Positions 47,670 to 59,284 of a stretch of DNA of 64,000 bases are shown piece by piece; within the stretch, counting starts at the first letter, position 1, and every line of letters starts with the position of its first letter. A program made the translations under genes and the position numbers. This DNA comes from Melieria omissa (Eukaryota; Arthropoda; Insecta; Diptera; Ulidiidae): the NCBI GenBank assembly GCA_963971225.1, contig OZ020268.1, positions 50,394,404-50,458,403 on the forward strand, given 5' to 3'. Below the pieces are notes generated by a model, which saw nothing but the letters and a program-made list of their open reading frames with translations, did not search any database and had not been told where the DNA came from.

Positions 47670-49040
47670 ATGGTGGATGCAGCGCGGCAAATGCTGGACG
47701 AGCTGATGGGACGCAATCGAAATTTGCATCCGTCGGAGGCGGGGCGCAAAGTCAATTGGGACGATCCGGATGTGAGTATGGTCGCATGTGGCACAGCGCA
47801 GTGAAAATCAATATTGTTGCTGGTTCGCCTCTCCCTCGCCATAACAACCCTTGACCTTGGCTTGTTTGGAATTCTTTAGAAATTTGATTGGTTTCTTGCA
47901 GTTTTGTCAATACCACATTGTGAAATTTTGTCCGCACGATTTGTTCGTCAACACTCGTGCCGATTTGGGGCCCTGTTCGCGCATACACGACGACGAGGCG
48001 AAAAAGCTGTACGAGGAGGCTCGACCGTCGCCGCGCAAACGCGCCTACGAAGATGAATTTTTGCGCTTCTGCAACACCATGTTGAACGATGTGGATCGCA
48101 AGATTCAAAAGGGAAAGCAGCGCCTGCAGCTGATGCATCGCGACCAGCCTATGCCGACTAGCCAAATGCACGTCTCCAAGTATCAGGAGCAGCTGAATAA
48201 TCTGAATGCACGCATCAAGAAGCTGCTGTCCGAGGCCGAGGAGGCCGGCATACGCGGTGACGTGGATCAGGCGCAGGATCTGATGACCCTTTGTGAACAG
48301 CTCAAAGAGGAAAAAGAGCAACTGGTGGCGCAGCATGAGAACAACGGCAACAGCAAAGATGTGATACCGCCCGAACGTGCCACGGAAAAGTCTGAGGCGG
48401 AGAAGTCGCCAAAGAGCGACGGCGAAGGCGACAAGAAGGTATTGCCGTGGATGCATGATTTGGGCACATTGCCCGAAAAACAGATGGAAGTGTGCGAGAT
48501 TTGTGGCGCCTTTCTGATTGTGGGCGATGCGCAGCAGCGTATTGAGGACCATCTGATGGGCAAACAGCATCTGGGATACTCAAAGCTGCGCAAAGCAGTC
48601 GAAGAGATTCACGAGCGCCGACAGAAAGACCGTGAGGAAGAGGAGCGCAAGCGGCGCGACGAGCGGCCCGCACAGCGCGGTGGTTTCAGTTTCAACAACG
48701 ACCGCAGAAGGTGAGCAATAGCAAAGTTTAAACAGCTTAGCAGCTAATGTGAATGTGTTTTGGCTTGCAGGGAACATCATGACTTTCCCGAACGAGCACG
48801 TGAACGCGATTTTCGCGGACATTCACGCGATCACAACAACCGCCACTCGATGGACCGGCACAGGCGTACGTAGCAATTATAATCATATTTCGATTTCTCA
48901 GCATTTCACGCTTTTCTATCAACGCAGATCACCATAAAACGCATCATCGACGTTCGCATTCACGCAGTAGCAGCAGCCGCAGCCATCGACGCGGTAGCCG
49001 GGAACGCAATAGTCGCAGTCGTAGTCGCAGCCGTTATTAA
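47670..49040 (+). CDS. LUC7L3: LUC7-like splicing factor (LUC7L3/CROP type)
   Basis: U1 snRNP-associated nuclear protein that helps select 5' splice sites. Exons 47670-47771, 47902-48710, 48771-48865 and 48928-49040, phases consistent, 372 aa. The N-terminus MVDAARQMLDELMGRNRNLH matches LUC7L3 rather than LUC7L/LUC7L2. Zinc finger 1 is C36-C44-C59-H63 (FCQYHIVKFCPHDLF). A coiled coil spans about 127-182. Zinc finger 2 is C232-C235-H251-H257 within QMEVCEICGAFLIVGDAQQR. The tail is Arg/Glu-rich then Arg/Ser-rich (ERNSRSRSRSRSRY). I believe the Drosophila counterpart is CG3198, from memory. The RS tail is much shorter than in human LUC7L3, and the acidic Lys/Glu-Ser insert at about 185-215 is variable in the family. 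Confidence 0.95.
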
Positions 49041-49104
49041 AGCGTGCGCACTACACTCAAAACAGCCCACGACTCGTGCGGAGGATTGAGGTACTCCCCC
49101 AAAA

Positions 49105-49140
49105 AATAAAAAAAAACTTTTAAATAATTAACTTAATAAA
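49105..49140 (+). terminator. polyadenylation signals of the LUC7-like gene
   Basis: AATAAA at 49105-49110 and again at 49135-49140, 65-100 nt after the stop codon. Either can serve as the 3' end signal. Confidence 0.6.
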
Positions 49141-51939
49141 TAACACAGAAATTCTCAAGTCGTAGAACAAGGTGAGTGCACTTATAATATCTACATTATT
49201 TTTTACTTAAGTAAAAGCTCCAATTCACATTTGCAACTAGTCTACCCACCTATGTAGGCAAAATTAAAATCTTTTGGAAAATAAAGTGGAATCGAACAGA
49301 GTCGTTGAACATCATACGCTTCTGTTCGTTTGTAAATTTGCAAAGACTGCGTGCATGTTTAGGCAATTAATCTTGATATGTAAATAGAATTGGTCGTATG
49401 TGTAGCGGCAAAGCTAAATGAGCAATTGACTTTTTCTGCTCTGTTTACGCTCCGTTTTTAATTCGACATTTAAGCGAAAATATCAAGCGGAAACTTGCTC
49501 AAACAAAGTGTAAACATGTACAGTGGCAATAAATAACATGGGGAACTGGTGATTCAGCAGCACTTGAACGATTATTTGATGGAATTTTACAATTTCATAT
49601 GAAAAACGTTACTATTCATAAAATATTAATTAGTCGGCTAACCAAATAGTCAAGGAAATCCAAAAATCCTTTACTTTGGAATATAAATTTTGAATTGTGA
49701 ATAATGAATCAAGTGTTATATTTTATATATTGATTAATTAAATTATGACTGGTAACGTTTATTTGTTGCCATTTGAAGAAATAATTTATATAGTTTGATA
49801 GATGAATGATCAAATTCATGAATGATGCTGATTAATGTTTGATTAATTGATAATAAACAAATTTTATATACAAAATTTTGCTTATTAATGAAATTGCAAT
49901 TAATGATATATCAATTAGTTAAAAATTGTTAACTAACGGTATAAATGCATATCCGTTTAACTACAAATTTACAAACTATTGCTTAAATCGTATTTGATTT
50001 TAACATTGTGTTCAATATATTAAACTTTTCATTAAATAATTCATTAATGTTACGAAAACAACTTTCATGCAATAATAATCTGCTTTACAATAACTCTCTC
50101 AATTAATACATTAATGGATTTGGATTTATTGCTGAATTACTTTTTAAAGCTTTTGTGCTTCAAGGCAAAGTATAGTTACAATTAAAACCATTTCCGATGC
50201 ATTGTTTATTAAAGCGTCCATTAACAGAGTCATAACCACGATTTGAATTAAAGCAGCGTATATTTGTCAATGATCTGATTAATTTATGAATTGTATTACC
50301 ACTTAATGACTTTGTCATTTCTTTCAACAATGCTCCAAACTGACTGACTGATTACTTTCAAGTGCACAAAACACGCTCCACATTTCACTTCAACTGCCGC
50401 AATATTTCCGCTTGATACCTTCGCTGTGTAGTGTGAATCATTTTTAATTTTCATATATATTATCATATCCCCAAGTTTTGCTAGATTTTGCGGCAAAAAT
50501 TACTTAGGTTGTTGATTTTCCCACATTCTTTTATGCATATTTACAAAGAAACACTGATGTTTTGAAAAATTAAATAACTATACATACCTACATATGAATG
50601 TGTGCCTTAAATCAGTATAAAAAAATCACAAATTTAAAATAAATTCGAGCCATATCGCTGTGCATTTCTTGAATAACCATTGGATAATGTCGCAGAGTGT
50701 CAGCTAGAAATTGTGCAAAGATTGTGATTTCTGTTTAAATTTGTTATTATTTAATAACTTAAATTGTTAAGCAAGAGTTGATTAATTAAAAATTTAAATC
50801 AAAATACTTTTTGAACTGTTTTGAATGAATTTTTAATTAGTTATTGGTTACTTTACTTTATCTGAACTGAGCTTGTTATACTATATTTGACTGACTATAT
50901 TTGTTATTTACTATATTTGAGAATCGTTATCATATGTTTTAATGTCAAATTAAGTAATGCCACTTGTGATCAATCAAACTAAAACTAAGTGTTAAATAAT
51001 AACATTAAAATATCTATTTTTTATGGAAATTTTACTCAGCTCTTACATTTCTGAATATAAAAATTTAATAATTGAAGTCACCTTTTTTGAAGTAACATTC
51101 CTTAAACAGCTTTTTTTTAACTTTTTTAAACAGACTTTTTCAACACCTTTTTGAATTATTAAATTTTTAGCAATTTCTATGAAAATGTATGCAGTTATAT
51201 GCAAATGTGGCTTACTTAATACATTTATTAAAGTAAATGAATTGTTTGTGCCGTCCCATGACCCATAATGAGTCTGAATTTCTTTATTTTTATTCATTAT
51301 TGTGAAAACCGATTTATAACAAATGTAATTAGTTATTAATTTATCGATAAAAAGCCGTTTAGTTAAATTTATTTCAATTATTCCGATTAATCAATTTCAC
51401 CCAGTTTAGGTTAAAAAATTTTACAAAAGTATTGTGTCTAAATTTGTAAATTGGTTATTGTGAAAACTTATTACAATTTTTATTTACTTACAATTCTAAC
51501 TCTTATTAATTAATCGATTAAAAGCTCTTAAATTACATTACATTAATTTAATTTATTCATATTTTGATTAATCAATCTTGCATTGCCTAACAATTTTGTT
51601 AAAATTTGCCTCGTTCATGTTAAACCGCTGTTACAATTTCCTATAAATCCCTCTCAGTTTAGCATTTTATCGGAAATTGTAATCCAATCGCCGTATGCTT
51701 TGCACAATTTTAAACTGATTCGATCGATTCGATGTTTGCTGATTAGTTGCGCGATTTCAGGTTAGTGGCTGTTCTCGTACTTGCAGAATTAAGTTGTACT
51801 TTTAAGACTATTTTTTTACTTTAACTACTACTACTACTGCCAACTACCCGCACTTAAAGATTTCGTATATTCAATTTTCAATTTTTGGGTTCAAAGTACG
51901 CGTTGTTGTTGTTGTGTCGGTACACGGTACACGCCAGAG
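49141..51939. other. very AT-rich intergenic DNA, no gene
   Basis: Dense ATTAATTA/TTAATTA-like words throughout, for example 49620-50130 and 50740-51560. No coding exon, transposon termini or tandem periodicity could be recognised. Confidence 0.55.
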
Positions 51940-51987
51940 ATGTTCACCATGTATGAACGATTCAGACCCAACCCAAAGCCGGTCCAG
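51940..51987 (+). other. candidate first coding exon, unrecognised gene
   Basis: Two in-frame ATGs (51940, 51949, the second in CACCATG context) open MFTMYERFRPNPKPVQ, followed by a CAG/GTATTTG donor in phase 0. It is preceded by a GC-balanced stretch that could be a promoter. Too short to assign. Confidence 0.25.
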
Positions 51988-52559
51988 GTATTTGCATTTG
52001 AACTTTAAACTAAACTATAGTTGGACATTTTTTCTACAACAACACAAATCAAAAAACCAAGAATTAATTAAATTTCGAAATTGAAAATACTCGTGTACAG
52101 TGTGAGAAGAGAGAAAGAGTGTAATATGTGAATTTTACTAAAAGACAATTTGACAGACAATTGTGAGGGCGAAGAAGTCATTACAGAACCAGCCAGACAA
52201 GTAACATGTGCGCATCGAACGCAATGCCAGCATCCCAGCTGCTTGCTCTGCCTGCCCTGGTCTGTTCTACTCTGCTTCGCTTCGCTCTACTTTGATCCGA
52301 ACATTCGATATCTGGCGCTCTATGCCAATCGTTGCCCAGTCCCATTCCGACGCGCTGGCTTCTGATCGCCGAAAAGGTACTTTTGAAACCGCAAACAAAC
52401 AAATTCAATTCAATTGAACACATATGATGGCTTTATTTTTTGAGTTTTTTTTAGTTTTTCATAGCGAACGAATTCGCCAAGAGCACAGCGTGCGTGTGCC
52501 TGAGCGTTGTGCACAGACTTGCGCGCGCGCACACGCATTATTCGCGCAGTGCTCGCCCA

Positions 52560-52635
52560 ATGCTAGAGAGACTGAGCCACAACCCCAGTCCAGACCAAAT
52601 GACAAAGACCAGTTCCCTCAAAACTCGAATACAAG
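52560..52635 (+). other. candidate alternative first exon (phase 1 donor)
   Basis: ATG at 52560 opens MLERLSHNPSPDQMTKTSSL then KTRIQ, ending in phase 1 at an AAG/GTACAT donor. The phase fits the candidate exon at 55211-55325, the join giving a Glu codon. Codon use is plausible. No homology recognised. An overlapping frame (from 52424) is also open. Confidence 0.25.
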
Positions 52636-52789
52636 GTACATTTTCTGCTTTTGGAATTTTTGTTGTAATAGAAATTAGCAAACAAACAAACAAACAAAAA
52701 TTAATACTCGTATTTTTCGTATGTGATGATTTGGATGACAAGAGTTGCAAATTGCCAATGTTGTAGATTTTAAGTGACCCGATTTACAT

Positions 52790-52880
52790 TTCGCACTCGT
52801 ACCCACTCGTACGTACGTTCGTTCGTTCGTTCGCTCCTTCGTTCGTTGAATAATCTGCGCACACACACACCCACACCGAG
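52790..52880. repeat. TTCG and CA microsatellites
   Basis: GTACGTACGTTCGTTCGTTC-like run at 52809-52848 followed by a CACACACAC run at 52859-52870. Confidence 0.85.
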
Positions 52881-52974
52881 GTAATTGCATAAAATTTGTT
52901 TCAAATTGCCAATTAATTCTCATTTAGTAGGCAGAAGTGAGAGAAAGAGAGAATTTTTGTGTGGGATTATAAAA

Positions 52975-53056
52975 ATGAATGGTGGAAGTAAAAGGGAGGA
53001 AATTGATGTGAATTTAGTGGAAAACCTCTGTGTTTTTTCATATCTGCTTTGCAAAG
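52975..53056 (+). other. candidate alternative first exon (phase 1 donor)
   Basis: AAAAATG context, 27 codons (MNGGSKREEIDVNLVENLCV then FSYLLCK) ending at an AAAG/GTAACA donor in phase 1, again compatible with 55211-55325. Unrecognised. May be chance. Confidence 0.22.
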
Positions 53057-53463
53057 GTAACAAAAACTATGATACGGCTACATTTTTCTTCATTTTTCGC
53101 ATCATTTATTATTAAATATTAAGTATAAAATAGTGTCTACATACATCAATTTTACAATACATCCAATATATAATTTTACATACCTAAAACGCAACGAAAA
53201 CCAACTGTAACTACGTTAGTCTTAAGTTCATTTAATGTCAGCAGACACACTGCAGACAAAACTAAACGCGGCGCCAGAGTTGCTCTAAAGTGAGTTGAGA
53301 ACAAACCAAAGTGATTGGAATGACCTGACTGCAGCCTATTTGTTGGTCAACTAAAAGTTAGCCTGGTCTATACAATTGTTGGTCAATCAGTTGTTTAAAA
53401 AGACGTGATGAAACTTAACAGGAAGGCATTTATGTGATTCACATTAAGTGCTCTCTTATAGCC

Positions 53464-54261
53464 TATTTCCACCGGGCCTTAAATGCATTTAACGCTTAAA
53501 TGTATTCAACGTCGCATTTTAATGCTCAAATTCCCATACAATTGTTTTTGTATCAAAGTGCGTAAACTCACTTTCAAAACTGAGTTACATTTACAGACGT
53601 CTAACAGAAAATGTTATGTTAAAATAGGGGGCAATATTCACAAATGTACAAATTTTAATAGCATGCTTTCAGGCGCTGCAAGAGCCGTACGAACACAAAC
53701 GAGAGAAGGTATTGGAATTGCGTTCGGTGTGGTAGATTTTTCGCCAAGACAATTATTTTTCACTACATTTTTCGCAAAAATACATATTGTCTGTCATAAT
53801 CAAAGTCAAAACTTCTATTAATTGCCAATAATAAATGCTGAAAAAGAAAATAAAAAACGTGGAATTTCCCATGAACCCTCTTGACATTATAAATTCAGAC
53901 AGCTCTGATATCAAACAGCCGACAACTTTCAGAAATGAAATAGACATTGACAAATGATAAATAAATTGATAAAAATAAATAAATAAATTGATAAATTTTC
54001 ACAAATATGAAAACGCAGACATTCCTAGACTGTGGAGAAGGAAAGCGGAGTGGTTTTCATGTACTAGAGAGGCTACAAGAAACCACACATACGTATACAA
54101 GAAGATGGCGGCGATGGGTATAGCTGTAGCTGCCCAGAAATAAATGCAGAATTTGATTTGTCCAAATGAAAATGTAAACAAAACCAGCTTTTGGAGTTAA
54201 CTCAGTTTTAATGTCAAACTTAACAGAGCCCTTAAATGCATTTAAGCGCTCGGTGGAAATA
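53464..54261. mobile_element. about 800-bp TIR element, family unknown
   Basis: Left end TATTTCCACCGGGCCTTAAA then TGCATTTAA; right end TTAAATGCATTTAAGCGC then TCGGTGGAAATA, an inverted match over about 30 bp. The interior has scattered open frames (53483-53821, minus 54181-53999) but no recognisable transposase. Target-site duplication not resolved. Confidence 0.65.
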
Positions 54262-55210
54262 CAGTATTAGTCATCAAAAGACAACCTAACCAGTCTTTAA
54301 TGAAATGTATAGCATTATAAATATTTTCAATGTCTTTCGGTGTAGATTTGCTTTAGTCAAGTTAGTTTAAGTATTTTGAATTCAAACCCAAAACGATTAG
54401 AATTTGATTGAATTTTATCTATTTTAAATTATAATACAGTGGTTTTGAATTTTAATTTTTATGTTCAAAAATCCTTTTTCCTCTTCTAAACTAGAAAATT
54501 TTAAATTTAAAAAATATATTAAATTAAATAAAAAAACATTAAAATCAACTTATAATATTCAAGCATCACTTTTCCTCTTTTGAACCAGAAAATTTTTAAT
54601 TTAAAAATTTAAATTAATAAAATTGGATTAAAATTAAACAAAATTAAAAATAACTAAATTTATTATATTAAAGCATCTATTTTCCTCTTTTTAACCAAAC
54701 AATTTAAAATAAAATCGATATTTGTTGATTTTTCTCTTAACTTAAAAACGTGGAAATGTGTATATCTTCTTACTTCAGTTTGAGTTTCAATCCTCGCAAC
54801 AGTTTTCAGTGAACAGTCCAATGAAAGGAGCCAAACCAAATATAAATAAACAACAAAAACAACCAACTATTTCATGATTTAGTTGTTTCAAATACTCTTA
54901 TCTGCTTTAGTAAGTTTAGCTTGAAACTCGTTTAAAAATCTCTCACAGCAACTTTGGCGCACGCGCAATTTGTAGTCACGCACTTATTACCTACGCCAAC
55001 CCCTATTCCCCTCCTTCAACAACATCAAATCGAATCATTTCAATTATTGCATTTACCTTTCAACAATAATTACAATAACAACAATTACGCTAAAACATTC
55101 AACAAATCAGTCCAAGTGAAGAACAACTGCTTCCGAGTTAAATGTTATGCATTAAATTGTGCTCTGTCGTTTTGCCCGTCACGCTTTCACGTCTCTGTGC
55201 AATTTTACAG
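54262..55210. other. AT-rich intergenic DNA
   Basis: 54470-54720 contains three diverged copies of a short unit (CTTTTCCTCTTTT-AACCAGAAAATTT-AAATTTAAAAA). 54950-55200 is more balanced but has no coding exon with convincing boundaries. Confidence 0.45.
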
Positions 55211-55325
55211 AAATGCAATCACAAATATGCAAACAACTGCGGCGCGCACTGGACCCCACAGCAATTAACAACGCAACGTCCTCGTCGAAGCACAGCACAT
55301 CCGCAATTGTGCCGCACAAATGCAG
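55211..55325 (+). other. candidate internal coding exon
   Basis: Flanked by a good acceptor (GTGCAATTTTACAG) and a good donor (CAG/GTAACA). In the frame set by a phase-1 donor it is fully open: MQSQICKQLRRALDPTAINN then ATSSSKHSTSAIVPHKC, with coding-like codons. It ends in phase 2. Possible downstream continuations start after AG at 55391 (gives SQTATWIEIKDERLLEMR then stop) or at 55408 (gives RNQGRKTFGDALNTAPCAHE to a GTGATT donor at about 55467). I do not recognise the protein. Confidence 0.35.
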
Positions 55326-55586
55326 GTAACAGACACATCTTCAACATTTCTTTACCAAAAAAACACAAACAGCTGAATCATCGAGCAGCCAAACTGCAAC
55401 ATGGATAGAAATCAAGGACGAAAGACTTTTGGAGATGCGCTGAACACCGCCCCATGTGCACACGAGGTGATTTCATTTAGTATAGTTGAATTTTCCAATT
55501 GCGCAGATTTCTTGCGAGATTGCGCACTGCAATGTGCTGCGTCAAGTTCGTTCAGTCATTGCAATTACAATAAACAAAAATTGTAA

Positions 55587-56194
55587 CCGTTCACTTTAGT
55601 CCTTGCAGCTCAGTGCAAACGTGTTTCTTTTGACTTCGTTTTGTTGCCAACAATAACAATAAAAGAATTTAATTTATTATTTTAAAGAAAAAAAATCCAC
55701 AAGATTGTGCGATGATTATTTCACTTGTTTGAAGTCACCACATTTTTTTTTTTGTATTTGCATACATGAACAAAAAATCGCTGCTACACGTTGAATTCAT
55801 ATTTGAGTTTGGTTTTTTCAACATCTTAAAGTTGCAACTGCGCCGTGGCAGAAGTTTGAATTGCAACAATAACATTAATTTAAAGATCTGAAATTCACTA
55901 CTGTAATTTAGCTCGTACTTAAATCTCAAGTTTGTAAAACGAGGCCAAACGAAGGTCGAGTTTTTTTTAGGCATTAATCGTATGAAACGAGAGATCTTCG
56001 TTTTTAGGCTTTAAGGAAACTTTAAATTTATTTAACGCGACATTTTAATAAAACAAAAAACATATATATTAAAAAAGCAAAATATATTAAAGAACAATTT
56101 ATTAAAAATAAAAATATACTAAAAACAAAAATAAAAATATAATTAAAAAACATTAAAACGAAGTGCAGTTCGCTGTGGCGTAAACTTTTTTATA
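55587..56194. other. AT-rich intergenic DNA
   Basis: Long AAAATATATTAAA-type stretches at 56040-56160. Nothing recognised. Confidence 0.5.
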
Positions 56195-56640
56195 TGAACC
56201 AAGGCGCAGGGGAGATCGCTGTTAATGTGAAGTTTGGCTTTGGATTCTGGCAGATTGCAGAGGTTAGCAGACTGAAGAATTCAATGGCGCATGAATGAAG
56301 CATTTATGGACATAACAATGAAGAATTTATAGACACATAAATGAATACTTTGTTGACACATGAATGAAGGATTTATGGACACATCAATGAAGAATTTTAG
56401 ACACTTGAATGAAGATTTCATAGACAGATGAATCAAGACTTTGCTGCCACATGAATGAAGGATTTTTATACACAACAATGAAGAATTTATGGAAACATTA
56501 ATGAGGAATTTATAAACGCTTGACTTGAACCCAACAGGGTCATAGGAGTTGAAAGAAAAACGCCACAAAGAGACCATTACACAATTGTTCAGTAGCACTG
56601 GCACATAATGTCAATGTAGATTCCATGAGCTCCAGTGTAT
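56195..56640 (-). mobile_element. LINE 3' remnant interrupted by a minisatellite
   Basis: 56195-56280 and 56515-56640 match successive parts of the LINE at 45605-46485. GGCGCAGGGG resembles GCGCAGGGGATG, and CGCTTGACTTGAACCCA and GAGACCATTACACAA resemble GAGACCATTCCACAA. About 230 bp of tandem repeat sits between them. Confidence 0.6.
56280..56515. repeat. minisatellite, about 20-bp unit
   Basis: About a dozen variants of ATGAATGAAGGATTTATGGA / CACATCAATGAAGAATTTAT follow one another. Minus-strand reading gives repeated FI(D/N)VSINPSF-like peptides, an artefact of the repeat. Confidence 0.8.
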
Positions 56641-56642
56641 AC

Positions 56643-57110
56643 TTAACTGGCCTCATGGGTCTCCTCCAGGACTTGGAGCAAAGTGAATATCTGATTGATG
56701 GTCGACTTACCAGGTCTAAGGTCGCACTGATAGGGTCCAATCAGCGCCTTGGCGAGTGGCTTCAATCTTTCACATAATACGCTCGTTAGGCCCTTATACG
56801 CGATGGGAAATAGGCTGATACCCCTGTAGTTGATGCATACTGTTGGATCGCCTTTATTCAACGCAGGACAAAGGGCACTGTGGTTCCAATCGTTGGGCAT
56901 ACATTCCTCCAGCCATATTTTGCAGATGCACCCAATTAGCTCACCGCCGCCGTCATGGAAGAATTCTGCTGGTAGCCCGTCCGGCCTCGCAGCTTTATTG
57001 GTCTTGATTCGCTGAATAGCGACCCGGGCTTCGTCATAGCTGGGCAGTGGCACATCCACCACGTCGCTATTAATTGGTGCCGTCTGGGCATCTTCACCAC
57101 TGCCGATACT
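56643..57110 (-). mobile_element. LINE reverse transcriptase fingers/palm fragment
   Basis: Minus-strand frame 57062-56643, 139 codons. It contains KTNKAARPDGLPAEFF, LEECMPNDWNHSALCPALNK, CINYRGISLFPIAYK and LIGPYQCDLRPGKSTINQIF. These are RT blocks 0-3 of a non-LTR reverse transcriptase; CDLRPGKST replaces the usual CGFRPGRST. The catalytic F/Y-x-D-D block lies beyond the preserved part. 5' and 3' truncated. Confidence 0.9.
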
Positions 57111-58160
57111 GTAGTAGCTTTGTTGTTAGTGTGTGTTAAAATTGTGTTGTTAGTGTGTGTTAAAATTTAAGCTTCAAAATCTTTTGCAAACAAAAGTCAA
57201 AAAGCCACAAAGGATGCTAGTTGTGTTCATTGAAAGATGAGTTGGACTTTATGTGTGAAACTGACTATGGAAAGCAAATGTGTGTTGATCAAAGCGCTAA
57301 TGGCAGATTTTGATTAAATCAACGATTTGGCAGTCAATGCCCTCGTAGGGAAATTCTCGAAGTGTGCTGCAGTACTAAATAGTTTGTGAACAATTTTGAA
57401 AAATCTTTCTGCGAAAGTAGGCAACAACAGACTTCCTGCCTTATTGAGGGCACAGTGCATTTCTGTTGTAACTGCATGACCACTATGCAGTCCATCGGTG
57501 TTGCAGTATACGGATCATGCCGTCTTGCTTTGTTTTAATGAGCTATGTTCATACTCTACTACTGTCTGAGCAGATCTTAGAATCGCATGATTACTATGCG
57601 TTCCATCGACATACTTGTGTGCAAATCCTCCCGTCTTGAGTGCTGTAGTACTTTTCATATACATGAGTTATGTTTATACTCTGCTACTGTCTGTTCGGGT
57701 CTTAGAAAGAAAAATAAAAATGAATCCCTAATGTCATCCACAATCTGAAAGTCATGTTGTCAGTGTGTTAAAAGGCTGCGACCATGTGAAGAAGTGATTA
57801 GTCGCCCAGTGTGAGCTTGAGTGTGTGAGCTGTCCGATGTGGTGTAAAAAAGTTAATATTCTCACAAAAAATATACAGTGAACTCTATCAAGTGTTTAGT
57901 GAACTGCCAACCTGAGTAGCGCACAGAACATTATCTTAGAATGGCTAAAGCTTAATGCTTATCTGAACTACTGCACATGTCAAATCTTTATACTATCAGC
58001 TATCAATGACCAACATGACAGAGTAGTTAATGAAGAAGTCTAACGAAGGCGCCCTTTGCTCACTGAGCCGCCGAACCAGCTGCCATGGCCCATCGGCTGA
58101 AATTAAGAAAGGTAAGAGTTCCACATCTTAAAGCAAATATCATTACCCAAACAAGAAAAC
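57111..58160. repeat. tandem duplications and unclassified repeat DNA
   Basis: TTGTTAGTGTGTGTTAAAAT is directly duplicated at about 57122-57166. A unit of about 125 bp is duplicated at 57465-57590 and 57591-57715, sharing GCATGACCACTATGCAGTCC / GCATGATTACTATGCGTTCC, CCGTCTTG, and TACTCT(A/G)CTACTGTCTG. At 58085 a good-context ATG opens MAHRLKLRK before a GTAAGAG donor, too short to call. Confidence 0.5.
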
Positions 58161-59284
58161 CATTTAATCATTTGTATTACTTTTTGAAAATTTATTTTGA
58201 TTTAATGCTGAAATGTAGTTTGTTGTGTTTGCAGTAGCGCATCTGAATTTGCTGCTTGAAGCATTTTTGTATCTTCTATTTGCATTTAGTATTCTTGACT
58301 GAAAAGTAAATATGTATGCTTTTGCTGTTGTCTCTTTTTGAATTTTCTTTTTGTTTTTTAATGAATATTTTTGTTTTTTTTTTAGCAAAATCGTGTAAAG
58401 AACATGCAGACGTACGATTTGTTTTTTTTTTTTTAACAAGTTCTCACAATCAGGCTTTTGCTATTTGTTGCTATTTGCTATTAGTCAAGAAGTTTAAATT
58501 ACACAGTTTAGTATTGTCGAAATTGTCATAAACACTATTAAATCAATTAATCTAAGCAAAATCGCTTTAAAAAATGGTTAAAGCCAAAAATTAAACAGCT
58601 GCTAGCGTGTACGCTTGCTGTGTTTAAACTCGTTCGCTAAGATTTTTGCAGGGCAGCAATAAATTTTCGATTTTTCGTAGATTTATAATTGAGTTTATAA
58701 CACAAGTTCAAATTTTCAGAGTAAACTAAACATAACTAGGTACACCAGTGTTCCTGCAGTAGCGAAAGGGTCAATGCGTAAATTGACTATAATTGTTGAT
58801 CAGTAAACTGAGTAAAACATTTTGCTATGTTTTCTTTTTAAAGTTTGCAACCGAATGCTTTTGAAATAACTCAGTCATGAGGTTGAAGAAATGATTTTTA
58901 AATATTTCAATTTTTTGTGTCAATTTTTTAAATGCCCGCTTCAAAATGAATACGTTTGTTTATAGGTTTTTATTAAATACACTGTTTTGTTATGTTAGAT
59001 ACCTTCGACTTGGTTCTATATATAATTTTAGCCATTTCAGAAACAAAAACTGCTGCATACCTTCACACAAAACGATTTGAGTACTTGTGCTCTGGCCTGT
59101 ACTCTCATGCAACCGCCACATTAAAGCAATATTTACAGCATCTTTCTAATTCGTATCCACAAAATTCGTTAACATAAATTTAAAATAACAAAAGTTTTAA
59201 TGGAAGATTTTCAACATTTTCAACAATTTATAAAACAGCTTTGTGTACCATAAATACATAATTACGACAGCTAGTATTGACTAG
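58161..59284. other. AT-rich intergenic DNA, no gene recognised
   Basis: Poly-T tracts and AT-rich sequence. Short frames on both strands (58164-58531, 58992-59177) have no coding bias. Confidence 0.5.

Noticed and set aside
47752..48570. 272-codon minus-strand open frame
   Set aside because: It is the antisense of the large LUC7L3 exon. High GC third positions of the real gene remove stops on the other strand. No splice sites or homology on the minus strand.
56281..56604. 107-codon minus-strand frame with repeated FI(D/N)VSIN-type peptides
   Set aside because: Translation of the minisatellite, with LINE remnant at its ends.
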